Under the pieces are notes generated by a model that saw only the letters and a list, made by a program, of their open reading frames with translations, ran no database searches and was not told the origin of the DNA. Source: Herbaspirillum seropedicae (GTDB lineage: Bacteria > Pseudomonadota > Gammaproteobacteria > Burkholderiales > Burkholderiaceae_D). From it: a DNA stretch of 64,000 bases. The position numbers and the translations under genes are program-made. The stretch covers positions 1 through 64,000 of the forward strand of contig NZ_CP011930.1 of assembly GCF_001040945.1 (NCBI RefSeq), written 5' to 3'. Numbering within the stretch: position 1 is the stretch's first letter; each line of letters starts with the position of its first letter. Shown here piece after piece: positions 1-11,245 of the stretch.

Positions 1-1398
1 ATGGAAAACTTTTGGCAGGCCTGCTCTCAAAAACTTGAGCAGGAGCTGACACCCCAGCAATACAGCGCCTGGATCAAGCCCCTGGTGCCGCTCGACTACG
101 AAGACGGGCTGCTGCGCGTGGCCGCGCCCAATCGGTTCAAGCTGGACTGGGTCAAGACCCAGTTCGCCAACCGCATCACCGCGCTGGCCTGCGAGTACTG
201 GGACGCGCCCACCGAGGTGCAATTCGTGCTCGACCCGCGTGGCAACCAGGGCCGTCGTCCGGCGGCGGCCGCCGCGGCCGGCAATGGCGCCAGCGGTCTG
301 GGTTTGCCCAATCACGAGCAATTGCACCTGGACCCCGAACCGGCCCAGCCGGTGCGCGCGGTCGCGCCGCGCCAGGAGCAGTCGCGTATCAACCCGGTGT
401 TGACCTTCGACAATCTGGTGACGGGTAAGGCCAACCAGCTTGCCCGCGCAGCCGCCACCCAGGTGGCCAACAACCCCGGCACGTCCTACAACCCGCTGTT
501 CCTGTACGGCGGCGTCGGCCTGGGTAAGACCCACATCATCCACGCCATCGGCAACCAGGTGCTTGTGGATAACCCGGGCGCGAAAATCCGCTACATCCAC
601 GCCGAGCAATACGTGCGCGACGTCGTCACGGCCTACCAGCGCAAGGGTTTTGACGACTTCAAGCGTTATTACCACTCGCTGGACCTGCTGCTGATCGACG
701 ATATCCAGTTCTTCGGCGGCAAGAGCCGTACCCAGGAAGAGTTCTTCTACGCCTTCGAAGCCCTGATCGCGGCCAAGAAGCAGATCATCATCACCAGTGA
801 TACCTATCCCAAGGAAATCAGCGGCATGGATGACCGCCTGATCTCCCGCTTCGACTCGGGCCTGACGGTGGCCATCGAGCCGCCGGAGCTGGAAATGCGG
901 GTAGCGATCCTGATGAAGAAGGCTTCCGCCGAAGACGTGGTGCTGTCCGATGACGTCGCCTTCTTCGTGGCCAAGCACCTGCGCTCCAACGTGCGTGAGC
1001 TGGAAGGCGCGCTGCGCAAGATCCTGGCCTACTCGCGCTTCCACGGTAAGGACATCACCATCGACGTGGTCAAGGAAGCCCTGAAAGACCTGTTGTCGGT
1101 GCAGAACCGCCAGATCTCGGTGGAAAACATCCAGAAGACGGTGGCCGACTTCTTCAACATCAAGGTCGCCGACATGTATTCCAAGAAGCGCCCGGCCAAC
1201 ATCGCCCGCCCGCGCCAGATCGCCATGTACCTGGCCAAGGAACTGACCCAGAAGAGCCTGCCGGAAATCGGCGACCTCTTTGGTGGGCGCGACCACACCA
1301 CGGTGCTGCACGCGGTGCGCAAGATCGCCGCCGACCGCGCCAAGAGCCCGGAATGCAACCACGAGCTGCACGTGCTGGAGCAGACCCTGAAGGGCTGA
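1..1398 (+). CDS. dnaA: Chromosomal replication initiator DnaA
   Basis: DnaA binds DnaA boxes, oligomerises with ATP and melts the origin. The 465-residue protein has the usual four domains: an N-terminal DnaB-interaction domain (about 1-75), a variable Ala-rich linker (about 80-130), an AAA+ domain with Walker A GGVGLGKT at 170-177 and Walker [10 protein letters not shown] around Asp233-Asp234, and a C-terminal DNA-binding domain with [11 protein letters not shown] around Asp431. Length is normal for betaproteobacteria. It begins at the first base of the window, so its promoter and any upstream origin are not visible. A hairpin terminator follows at once, so dnaN probably has its own promoter. 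Confidence 0.98.
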   Translation: MENFWQACSQKLEQELTPQQYSAWIKPLVPLDYEDGLLRVAAPNRFKLDWVKTQFANRITALACEYWDAPTEVQFVLDPRGNQGRRPAAAAAAGNGASGLGLPNHEQLHLDPEPAQPVRAVAPRQEQSRINPVLTFDNLVTGKANQLARAAATQVANNPGTSYNPLFLYGGVGLGKTHIIHAIGNQVLVDNPGAKIRYIHAEQYVRDVVTAYQRKGFDDFKRYYHSLDLLLIDDIQFFGGKSRTQEEFFYAFEALIAAKKQIIITSDTYPKEISGMDDRLISRFDSGLTVAIEPPELEMRVAILMKKASAEDVVLSDDVAFFVAKHLRSNVRELEGALRKILAYSRFHGKDITIDVVKEALKDLLSVQNRQISVENIQKTVADFFNIKVADMYSKKRPANIARPRQIAMYLAKELTQKSLPEIGDLFGGRDHTTVLHAVRKIAADRAKSPECNHELHVLEQTLKG

Positions 1399-1415
1399 CC
1401 GGCCTTTCCCTGGCC

Positions 1416-1493
1416 TGTGGATAAGATGACAATGCCGCCGATACCCCCGTATCGGCGGCATTTTTCTTGCGCCGCGGGCCAGCCTGTGGACAA
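1416..1493. promoter_or_regulatory. Two DnaA boxes downstream of dnaA
   Basis: TGTGGATAA at 1416-1424 is the exact reverse complement of the consensus DnaA box TTATCCACA. TGTGGACAA at 1485-1493 is the same with one change. Both lie on the minus strand and flank the terminator. They may serve DnaA titration or autoregulation, or belong to an origin in the dnaA-dnaN gap. Two boxes without an obvious AT-rich unwinding element are not enough to call an origin. Confidence 0.6.
1431..1466 (+). terminator. Rho-independent terminator of dnaA
   Basis: A perfect 14-bp stem (1431-1444 with 1449-1462) around a CCCC loop is followed by a T run. It starts 33 bases after the dnaA stop codon. Confidence 0.9.
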
Positions 1494-2011
1494 CTTGAAA
1501 ACACCCGCCCCGCCGCGTCGCCGCAGGATCCGGATGTCCCCGAAAATCATCGCTTTTTCTCCCCAACAAGACCCTCGCCACCCCTCACGGACTACTCTGA
1601 AGGGGTGATGATTGGTACAATGGACGGCGTTATTTCGCAGGCGGACGCAAGGGCCGGCCACGGAGCAGGAAATCCGCGAAGTATCAAGGAAACATCGAAC
1701 ATCTACCCCGTAAATGTCGGTATTTGTATTCAAATGTTCCAAACGTGTAGCCAAGTGGTTCCGGCTGCCGGCATTGTCAGCCTGGGCTGGTCGATGCCCG
1801 CATGCTCTATCACCAGCTTATTCGGGAACGGGTCCCGGAACGGGGCTCACCATCCAGGCAGATGCAGTAGTGCAGCGTAGTCAGGCAGGTTGCAGGGCGG
1901 TAGCAAGGCGACAACCGTTTTTCATCCGAGGAGGAACACGCGCAACATGGGCATGATGGCGAGCCGTCCGACGGCATCCTTTAAACCATTATTAGCAAGG
2001 ACAAATTGACT
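1467..2011. other. dnaA-dnaN intergenic region
   Basis: No convincing gene is present. The stretch holds the second DnaA box, an inverted repeat CACCCCT (1579-1585) / AGGGGTG (1601-1607), and a possible -10 element TACAAT at 1616-1621 that could drive dnaN. Open frames crossing it lack coding character. AAGGA at 1997-2001 is the dnaN ribosome binding site. The gap is longer than the dnaA-dnaN spacing of many bacteria, leaving room for regulatory or origin sequence. Confidence 0.5.
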
Positions 2012-3118
2012 ATGCAATTGGTGAAGACCCAAAGAGACACGCTCCTGCGTCCTCTGCAGATCGTGAGTGGTATTGTCGAGCGTCGGCACACATTGCCGAT
2101 TCTGGCCAATATCCTCATCCGCAAGGACGGCGAGAAAGTGTCTTTCCTGTCCACCGACATCGAAGTGCAGATCACCACGCACGCCGACGTCGGCTCCGGC
2201 AGCGAGGCGACCGCCACCACCGTGGCCGCGCGCAAGCTGCTCGATATCCTGCGCGCCCTGCCCGATTCCGGCGAAGTGTCGATCTCGCTGTCCAACAAGC
2301 GCCTGACGGTGCAATCGGGCAAGTCCCGCTTCGCCCTGCAGACGCTGGCCGCCGAGGAATTCCCGACCGTGGCCCAGGCCGAGCACTACAACGCCCAGGT
2401 CAACCTGCCGCAGAAGACCTTGAAGCACCTCTTCAACATGGTCCACTTCGCCATGGCCCAGCAGGATATCCGTTACTACCTGAACGGCCTGCTGCTGGTG
2501 GTGGAAGGCAAGAACGTCATTGCAGTGGCCACCGACGGCCACCGCCTGGCCTTCTGCCAGGTCGAGACCGAAGAGGACTTCCCGCGCCAGGAAGTCATCA
2601 TCCCGCGCAAGACCATCATCGAGCTGCAACGCCTGCTCGACGACAGCGACGAAGAAGTCCAACTGCAGATCGCCAACAACCAGGTCAAGCTGACCTTCGC
2701 CGATATCGAACTGATCTCCAAGCTGGTCGAAGGCAAGTTCCCAGACTACACCCGCGTGGTGCCCAAGGGCTACAAGAACAGCTTCACCATCAGCCGCGAC
2801 CAGCTGCTGCGTTCGCTGCAACGCGCCGCCATCATGACCAGCGACAAGTTCAAGGGCGTGCGCTGGGTGATCGCTCCCGGCAGCCTGAAGATCAGCTCCA
2901 CCAACGCCGACCAGGAAGAAGCGGTCGAAGAGCTGGAAATCGACTACGGCGGCGACACCGTCGACATCGGTTTCAACGTCAGCTACCTGCTCGACGTGCT
3001 CAACAACCTGAAGAACGACTACGTCAACATCGCCCTGGGCGATGCCAACTCGTCGGCCCTGATCACCATCCCTGACAACGCCGACTTCAAGTACGTCGTC
3101 ATGCCGATGCGGATCTGA
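2012..3118 (+). CDS. dnaN: DNA polymerase III beta subunit (sliding clamp)
   Basis: DnaN is the ring-shaped clamp that tethers DNA polymerase III and many repair factors to DNA. The 368-residue product starts MQLVKTQRDTLL and ends VVMPMRI, both typical of betaproteobacterial clamps, and its length fits three repeated clamp folds. The ATG at 2012 is preferred over the in-frame TTG two codons upstream because AAGGA at 1997-2001 lies at a good distance. It follows dnaA in the usual order but is separated from it by a terminator and a long gap. A strong terminator also follows dnaN. Confidence 0.97.
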   Translation: MQLVKTQRDTLLRPLQIVSGIVERRHTLPILANILIRKDGEKVSFLSTDIEVQITTHADVGSGSEATATTVAARKLLDILRALPDSGEVSISLSNKRLTVQSGKSRFALQTLAAEEFPTVAQAEHYNAQVNLPQKTLKHLFNMVHFAMAQQDIRYYLNGLLLVVEGKNVIAVATDGHRLAFCQVETEEDFPRQEVIIPRKTIIELQRLLDDSDEEVQLQIANNQVKLTFADIELISKLVEGKFPDYTRVVPKGYKNSFTISRDQLLRSLQRAAIMTSDKFKGVRWVIAPGSLKISSTNADQEEAVEELEIDYGGDTVDIGFNVSYLLDVLNNLKNDYVNIALGDANSSALITIPDNADFKYVVMPMRI

Positions 3119-3138
3119 GCAGCACCGCTCCACGCGCA

Positions 3139-3176
3139 CGAGGGGCCGTCCGAGACGGCCCCTCGGTTGCTTTTAA
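3139..3176 (+). terminator. Rho-independent terminator of dnaN
   Basis: A 12-bp GC-rich perfect stem (3139-3150 with 3154-3165) has a 3-base loop and is followed by TTGCTTTT. Confidence 0.85.
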
Positions 3177-3236
3177 GAATTCCAAAGATTCGTTCCGCGA
3201 ATTCCGTTTTGTGCAGTTCCCTAGTCCACAGGCTAG

Positions 3237-5753
<2,517 letters not shown>

Positions 5754-5791
5754 CCTTGTCTGTAGATAGCCGCATAAACTGAGAAAAAATG

Positions 5792-5823
5792 GGCCCATAT
5801 GTGATAAACATATGGGCCTTTTG
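5792..5823 (+). terminator. Rho-independent terminator of gyrB
   Basis: A perfect 10-bp stem GGCCCATATG / CATATGGGCC (5792-5801 with 5809-5818) is followed by TTTT. It marks the left edge of the AT-rich island. Confidence 0.85.
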
Positions 5824-5852
5824 CTGCGCGTACTGGTTCTAACGTGAGCGTG

Positions 5853-6176
5853 CTAGCCCAAGAGAGGCGCTAACGACTTGATAACCTTCGCTAATTGATT
5901 TGCTTTTCTTTTATCGCCGCTCAAGACAGTGCGAAGGGTATCTAGCAGCTCGGGGAAATTCTCTAGATCCGTATTGGCTTCAACGGTTTCAATATTTGCA
6001 TAGTTGCATAACTTCAGCAAATTTCCATCAGCCCTTCTACAGACACCAGATAAAATCCGCGAAATTTGCGATTGATGGACGCCCGTCCGTACAGATAGCT
6101 CAACCTGGCTGAGTCCAGTCGCGACCATATATGCGCGTAAGTCGGAAACAAGTTCTGATGTGATGCGTTTTTTCAT
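5853..6176 (-). CDS. XRE-type HTH regulator of the RT island
   Basis: A small DNA-binding protein (107 residues from the ATG at 6176, starting MKKRITSEL). The helix-turn-helix lies around LSQVELSVRTGVHQSQISRIL, a Cro/C1 (XRE) fold, followed by a short helical tail of unknown role. In-frame ATGs at 6203 and 6221 would add 9 or 15 residues. The shorter form is preferred because it leaves the TGCAT-rich operator-like stretch outside the gene. It is transcribed away from the sce7726-sce7725-RT genes and shares their promoter region, the layout of a local repressor. Base composition matches the AT-rich island. Target and inducer are unknown. Confidence 0.7.
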   Translation of the reverse strand: MKKRITSELVSDLRAYMVATGLSQVELSVRTGVHQSQISRILSGVCRRADGNLLKLCNYANIETVEANTDLENFPELLDTLRTVLSGDKRKANQLAKVIKSLAPLLG

Positions 6177-6182
6177 ACCGGG

Positions 6183-6232
6183 ATTATGCAATAAATTATG
6201 CATATCTGCATATGTCCGCATATAATTACTGC
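6183..6232. promoter_or_regulatory. Divergent promoter and likely XRE operator
   Basis: The segment is packed with TATGCA/TGCATA half-sites: TTATGCA at 6185-6191, TATGCAT at 6198-6204, TGCATA at 6208-6213 and GCATATAA at 6218-6225. A good -10 TATAAT for the rightward operon lies at 6221-6226, about 35 bases before the ATG at 6261. No strong -35 is visible, which is compatible with a regulated promoter. Binding by the divergent XRE protein is an inference. Confidence 0.5.
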
Positions 6233-6260
6233 TGCATTCACATACCGTAGCCTTGCTGCC

Positions 6261-7127
6261 ATGGAGAATTTTGATAAAAACGGGCGTTATCTCACTAAGT
6301 TATTTACGGCCACCACTTTGAGGTCGTTGGCGACCCAACCTTCGAATCAGATTGTTGCTGATGCATTGCGCTGTTCGAACGAGCTTGGATCCAAACTTAA
6401 TGGAACTCTTGGCGACATCTTTAACGGTGTTTTCGATCACATGTGCCGATCTTATCGATCGGAGTACATCTATAAGAATGCTATTGCCACGAAGATTCTC
6501 GAAGGAAAGCACTCTTTAAGAGCGGCTACATTTTTGAGTGAATTTCGTGTTAACCAATCAAAAGCTGACACGGTCATTTTGAACGGGACGTCGTCCGTAT
6601 ACGAGATCAAAACAGAGTTAGATGATTTGGCTCGACTACCGGCCCAGCTTGATGATTATGCAAAAGTTTTCGATCAGATTTCCGTAGTTACCCACGAGGG
6701 TGGCATTGATCTATTGAGGAAAGTGCTTCCGGATCATGTAGGTATCATTTCTTTGACCCCTCGATATACTTTGCGGACTCACCGCCGGCCAATATCAAAT
6801 AAGGCAAATACCCTCCCCGAATTTATATTCTCATCATTGCGTCAAAAAGAGTATTTAGCGATCTTGTACGAGTTGTGTGGGTTCGTGCCAAATGTGCCCG
6901 ATGCTCTGCTCTATGAGTGCTGCCTAGAGCGATTTCGTAGCCTTCGTCCCGAGGAGGCTCACGATGCGATGGTTCGTGTCTTGAGGATGCGCTCAGCTGA
7001 AAGCGACTATGCAGACTTTATTTCGCGTTTGCCACGGTCATTAAAATCGGTTGGTCTTGGCGCTAGGCTGACAAAAAAAGAGAGGTTTGCGTTGTTAGCT
7101 AGACTTAACTCAAGTTACGTGATTTAG
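6261..7127 (+). CDS. sce7726 family protein, nuclease-like D...ExK core
   Basis: Recognised as an sce7726-family protein, a family usually found beside sce7725-family genes and of undetermined function. The 288-residue product has a core resembling the PD-(D/E)xK nuclease fold: KADTVIL with Asp103, then YEIKTE with Glu115 and Lys117 about a dozen residues on, then a helix. This suggests a DNA or RNA nuclease, but no activity is established. The ATG at 6261 (MENFDKNG) is chosen because it lies downstream of TATAAT; an in-frame ATG at 6198 would sit inside the promoter. No strong Shine-Dalgarno is seen. It is first in a four-gene rightward run, with AT-rich codon use unlike gyrB. Confidence 0.75.
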   Translation: MENFDKNGRYLTKLFTATTLRSLATQPSNQIVADALRCSNELGSKLNGTLGDIFNGVFDHMCRSYRSEYIYKNAIATKILEGKHSLRAATFLSEFRVNQSKADTVILNGTSSVYEIKTELDDLARLPAQLDDYAKVFDQISVVTHEGGIDLLRKVLPDHVGIISLTPRYTLRTHRRPISNKANTLPEFIFSSLRQKEYLAILYELCGFVPNVPDALLYECCLERFRSLRPEEAHDAMVRVLRMRSAESDYADFISRLPRSLKSVGLGARLTKKERFALLARLNSSYVI

Positions 7128-7183
7128 CTGATCAGTAATTCAAGCTACAATGGCCCCAATAACAATTTTCTCAGGGGGCTAGA

Positions 7184-8122
7184 ATGTATGTTCCATATCT
7201 ATATGGGCAGAAGTTTGAATTGCAGGCGCTTCGCGAATTAGTTACCAAGTTAGCCACCAAGAGGCGTGTTAATCCGTTAATTGACCCGGTAACTAGCAAA
7301 AACAAGGATCTTGTCCGCACGCTTTCTCTACTGGAAGAGCAGCATCTTCGATACTTCTTGATCATCAATCCTGATCGGGGAGATTTTGAAGATAAACCGG
7401 AGGGGAACGACTCTGTAAAAAATTGGTTTACCGAGCTGCATAGCGATATTCTTCCGCATGCCGCCCAGCTGATCCCAACATTCAAAATCACTGCGGCTAA
7501 TGATCCCAGTGAGCTCAAACAGTTTCTTGCAATTTACAAAGAACGAACCGTCGCTTTAGTTCATAAAGCGGAATTGGCAAAGATACCGAAGTTCTCGGGC
7601 CGTACCATTCACATCTTCTCGGCAGAGCACACATCATCTCCATATCAAGACCTCTTTGTAGAGGACCGTATTCTTATCCGAGACGGGTTCAATCGCCAGG
7701 CTAAGAACGCACTGTACCCGGAGATTGAGCATTACGACGACCTGAATGTCACATATGCGGATAAGAAATTTCAAGGTTTCGGAGACTACACAATAACCGG
7801 CGATTATTTTTCATCGGGTGGCGGCGAAGCTTATGCCGTAGCCATTCATATGACAAGAGTGCACCCGGATCACGGGACACTGCAGATGCTGCATTTTGTC
7901 TCGGATACGATTACCGTCCCTCCCCGCGACAATTCGATGAAATACGGGCAGGCAGTTCGAAAGCTTGCTGAATACGTTAATAAACGTAAAAGTGATTTCA
8001 AGTATTCATCTTCTCTCCAGCTTTTTGTCCATGATGCAAAGACACTTGCCTACCATGGATTGGGGGAAATAAAAGGTCGTTCAATCCGGCATCATATTGA
8101 AACGATCGAACATCTCTACTAG
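7184..8122 (+). CDS. sce7725 (beta-like) family protein
   Basis: A 312-residue protein whose N-terminus, MYVPYLYGQKFELQALREL, matches the start typical of sce7725-family proteins, themselves related to the phage-encoded beta protein family. No enzymatic motif, signal peptide or membrane segment is apparent. It follows sce7726 by 56 bases, the pairing usual for these families, with AGGGGG before the ATG. The family function is not known to me. Being conserved next to an sce7726 nuclease-like protein, it may be a partner, specificity or immunity subunit, but that is inference. Here the pair is joined to a reverse transcriptase gene 54 bases downstream. Confidence 0.72.
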   Translation: MYVPYLYGQKFELQALRELVTKLATKRRVNPLIDPVTSKNKDLVRTLSLLEEQHLRYFLIINPDRGDFEDKPEGNDSVKNWFTELHSDILPHAAQLIPTFKITAANDPSELKQFLAIYKERTVALVHKAELAKIPKFSGRTIHIFSAEHTSSPYQDLFVEDRILIRDGFNRQAKNALYPEIEHYDDLNVTYADKKFQGFGDYTITGDYFSSGGGEAYAVAIHMTRVHPDHGTLQMLHFVSDTITVPPRDNSMKYGQAVRKLAEYVNKRKSDFKYSSSLQLFVHDAKTLAYHGLGEIKGRSIRHHIETIEHLY

Positions 8123-8176
8123 CAGTCGCTAAGCGAAAGTTCCAGGAAAGAATAGCCAAAAAAGGACTTAGTAGGT

Positions 8177-11100
8177 ATGTACAAAGTAACGCTAGCAGAT
8201 CTGTATGTCGCGTACAGAAAAGCGAAGGCGGAGGCGTTTTATGAGAATACGCACTTCCATGCCCTGGCTTTTACGGAGTATGAGCAAAAACTGGATGAGA
8301 ATTTAAGAGGCTTGCTTACCATTCTCTTAGATGATGCCTCGCCATGGTCAAGGTTAGATATCCAGGGGGATTATGCATACTTACCGAAGTCTGTTGACTG
8401 TGAGCCTTGGGAAAATGGGCATGAAGGACACTTCCGTGCTTTAAATCCACTACTGGACTGGCAGCAGCGGTTCCAGGAAAAGCGAATTCCTGCGATCGCT
8501 AAGCTCCGCCTCGTGATTAGGCCAACCGTAAACTTCCAAATAATTTCAGCACTATGGATTATTAAGGTCGGGCATAAATTCGACGCCGTAATTAATACGG
8601 AGGTTTCACACGGTAACCGCCTGCGTCGACGATCACGGAAGATAGACGAAAAATGGAGCGCGCGTGGCCCCCTAAATATGACTGCCGCGGGTCTCTTCGC
8701 TCCCTATTTTTCTGCTTATCGAAAATGGAGAGAGACCGGCCTCAATAGAATGGAAGAGTCTTTAAAGCAAGGCAAAGATATTCTAGCCATCACCATGGAT
8801 CTAGAGCAGTTCTACCATCGTGTCGCTCCAACATTCTTACTGCGTAAGTCATTTTTACAGTCCATCCGGCTCAAGCTCACTACATTCGAGCGGCAATTCA
8901 CAACAGACCTGTTAGATGCGATAGCGCTGTGGTACGAACAGACACCAGACTTCAAAGTTCGACCTCAAGGTGCTCTGCCCGTTGGATTATCCGCATCGAA
9001 GATAATCTCAAACGTACTTCTAGCGAACTTCGACAATGCAATCTTGCAGAAGATTAAGCCGATCTACTATGGTCGCTATGTAGATGACATATTCTTAGTG
9101 TTCGAAAACACAAAATTGGCCGTCAACGCAAAAGAAGTAACTCAGCGTATTGCAAAGGCAATGCATCCAATGTTGACCATTCCTGAGAATCAGGAAGGAT
9201 CGCCCTCGATCAGGTTGAAAATCCCATACGCGATGGATTCAGAACTGATTTTCGCTGGGACAAAACAAAAAATATTCTCGCTTTCCTCTCCTCACGGGTT
9301 GGATCTAATTCAGCATATTCGTGAACAGATCCGGATTCAATCTAGCGAGTATCGCCTTCTACCCGTAGTGCCAAATACCGCAGTGGAAATGGCTTCTAGA
9401 GCACTTCTTGCGACACCTGACGCATCTTTGCAGGTGGACGCCCTTCGAAAAGCTGACGTAGTTTCTGTTCGTCGCCTAGGGCTTTCGTTACTTCTAAGAG
9501 ATATCGAAGCATATTCTGCCGATCTTCGACCCGACTCATGGCATTCAATTCGAGCAGAGTTCTATGGCCTGGTAAAACGTCACGTGATAACGCCTGCTGG
9601 ATTCTTTGAATTCATCAGCTATGTTCCTCGAGTATTTGGGTTGATGCTGAGCTGCGGGGACACAGTAGAGGCGGAACAACTTATCTTCGAACTTAACGAT
9701 GTGGTGAATATACTGAGAAAAACCACCACTGCGGGGTCCGAAGAGCAAGCTAAGAATTTTGATCTGGCAGTCTATCAGTATGCTCTAGCACTTCAGCAAG
9801 CAGGGTATCAGGCCGCTACTGAGCGTAGCGTAGAACTTGATATTACTTATCTACGCGTCCTGAAGAAGCTCTCCTCTCTTTATCCCTCGATTGAGATTCC
9901 TAGAACAACCCAAGCATTTAAGAAGGTGGTGCACGAAATTTTGCTTTCGGATTGGGGACGGCGTCCATACAAAGATTATTGGTATCAAACACAGGAAGAC
10001 GATGAAATCGGGCCTCCTGTCCCAGATGATGTGGAAATCAGGCGTAACCTTAGATTAGGTGGCATTCGACGATTCCGCAAAGGGTTTACTGACCTTAAAA
10101 CTCCACACTGGCCAGCATTAGCGTTTCCAACTAGGCCACTACGTATCGACGAGATTGCTCTGGTTGCCCCGAAGGTATTTGAAAGTAGCTATCTATTTAA
10201 GCTGGCGGTGATGTCACTGCGTGGGGCCAAAGTGATATCTAAGGAGGAGCTAGGAATACCGCCACCTTCACCAATTGATATTGAAGAAAAATTGGTCCGG
10301 TTTTCGGTACCAGCACCAGCAAAGGACATGATCAGGGTAGCTGTGACCAGCTTTGAAACCTCGCACGAGCAATGGGAAGCGGCGGCCAAAGGCAAGCAAG
10401 ACCGCTCCGTAGCTAGATATCGAAATTTGAATGAACTCATTAATAGAATCCTCAAGGAGGGGAAGCGCCCGCATTACATAATTCTGCCAGAGTTAAGCAT
10501 CCCGCTTCGCTGGGCGCTTCGTGTAGCAAGAAAGCTTGCGATGAATGATGTGTCGATCCTAGCAGGCGTCGAATACAACAAAGATCGCAACACCGGTCGC
10601 CTACGAAATGACTGCCTTGTCTCACTAGTGACCAACTGGCCGGGATATCGTGGGAACATTGCGAGACTACAGCCTAAATTTATTCCTGCGCATGGGGAGC
10701 GGGATGCGTTAAAAAAAATAAGAATGAACAGGAAAAAGTTGCAGCTTTTTGAACCAAAAGGGATGTTGGCAAAGCCGACAGTCTATTCACATGGTGGCTT
10801 CTTTTTCTCCATATTGATCTGTAGCGACCTGACTAATATCGAGCATCGACATCAATTGCGAGGGGAGATCGATACACTATTTGCCTTGGAATGGAATTCC
10901 GACTTAAAAACCTTTTCTCCTTTGGTGGAAGCGACGGCAAATGATTTGCATGCATATGTTGTACAAATCAATAACCGTTCATACGGTGACAGCCGCATAC
11001 GCTCACCCTCGCGAATAGACCATGCAAGAGATGTCGTTCAAGTAAAAGGCGGAGCAAGCGACTACTATGTGATCGGAGAGATTGACTACCACGCACTGCG

Positions 11101-11245
11101 GTTAGAGCAGTCTTCTACAAAAGAGAAAGCTCGATTTAAGCCAATTCCGATCGGATTTAAGATGTCTGCGCCACGTATCAAAGACCTAAAGCAAAAAGTC
11201 GCATCTTCGAAAAATGAGCACAAAAAAATCTTCAAAAAGATGTAA
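8177..11245 (+). CDS. Reverse transcriptase fused to nitrilase-like domain (DRT/UG class)
   Basis: A 1022-residue two-domain protein. Residues about 150-400 form a reverse transcriptase palm: motif A ITMDLEQFY with Asp208, motif B RPQGALPVG with Gln264-Gly265, and the catalytic YVDD at 301-304. A helical middle region (about 400-700) has no recognised fold. Residues about 725-985 form a carbon-nitrogen hydrolase (nitrilase) domain with a plausible intact triad: Glu772 (ILPELS), Lys834 (QPKFIPAHGE) and Cys882 (LICSDL). RT-nitrilase fusions occur among the Unknown Group/Abi reverse transcriptases, including DRT type 1 antiphage systems. No maturase or integrase domain suggests a group II intron or retron. 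Nothing is truncated. Subgroup needs a phylogeny. Confidence 0.88.
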   Translation: MYKVTLADLYVAYRKAKAEAFYENTHFHALAFTEYEQKLDENLRGLLTILLDDASPWSRLDIQGDYAYLPKSVDCEPWENGHEGHFRALNPLLDWQQRFQEKRIPAIAKLRLVIRPTVNFQIISALWIIKVGHKFDAVINTEVSHGNRLRRRSRKIDEKWSARGPLNMTAAGLFAPYFSAYRKWRETGLNRMEESLKQGKDILAITMDLEQFYHRVAPTFLLRKSFLQSIRLKLTTFERQFTTDLLDAIALWYEQTPDFKVRPQGALPVGLSASKIISNVLLANFDNAILQKIKPIYYGRYVDDIFLVFENTKLAVNAKEVTQRIAKAMHPMLTIPENQEGSPSIRLKIPYAMDSELIFAGTKQKIFSLSSPHGLDLIQHIREQIRIQSSEYRLLPVVPNTAVEMASRALLATPDASLQVDALRKADVVSVRRLGLSLLLRDIEAYSADLRPDSWHSIRAEFYGLVKRHVITPAGFFEFISYVPRVFGLMLSCGDTVEAEQLIFELNDVVNILRKTTTAGSEEQAKNFDLAVYQYALALQQAGYQAATERSVELDITYLRVLKKLSSLYPSIEIPRTTQAFKKVVHEILLSDWGRRPYKDYWYQTQEDDEIGPPVPDDVEIRRNLRLGGIRRFRKGFTDLKTPHWPALAFPTRPLRIDEIALVAPKVFESSYLFKLAVMSLRGAKVISKEELGIPPPSPIDIEEKLVRFSVPAPAKDMIRVAVTSFETSHEQWEAAAKGKQDRSVARYRNLNELINRILKEGKRPHYIILPELSIPLRWALRVARKLAMNDVSILAGVEYNKDRNTGRLRNDCLVSLVTNWPGYRGNIARLQPKFIPAHGERDALKKIRMNRKKLQLFEPKGMLAKPTVYSHGGFFFSILICSDLTNIEHRHQLRGEIDTLFALEWNSDLKTFSPLVEATANDLHAYVVQINNRSYGDSRIRSPSRIDHARDVVQVKGGASDYYVIGEIDYHALRLEQSSTKEKARFKPIPIGFKMSAPRIKDLKQKVASSKNEHKKIFKKM

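Noticed and set aside
1740..1775. tRNA-like stretch GTAGCCAAGTGGTTCCGG
   Set aside because: Resembles the start of a Leu or Ser tRNA, but no matching acceptor arm, anticodon arm or T-arm follows.
1922..3139. Minus-strand open frame opposite dnaN
   Set aside because: Repetitive His/Val/Gly/Asp composition and complete overlap with a certain gene; no ribosome site or family.
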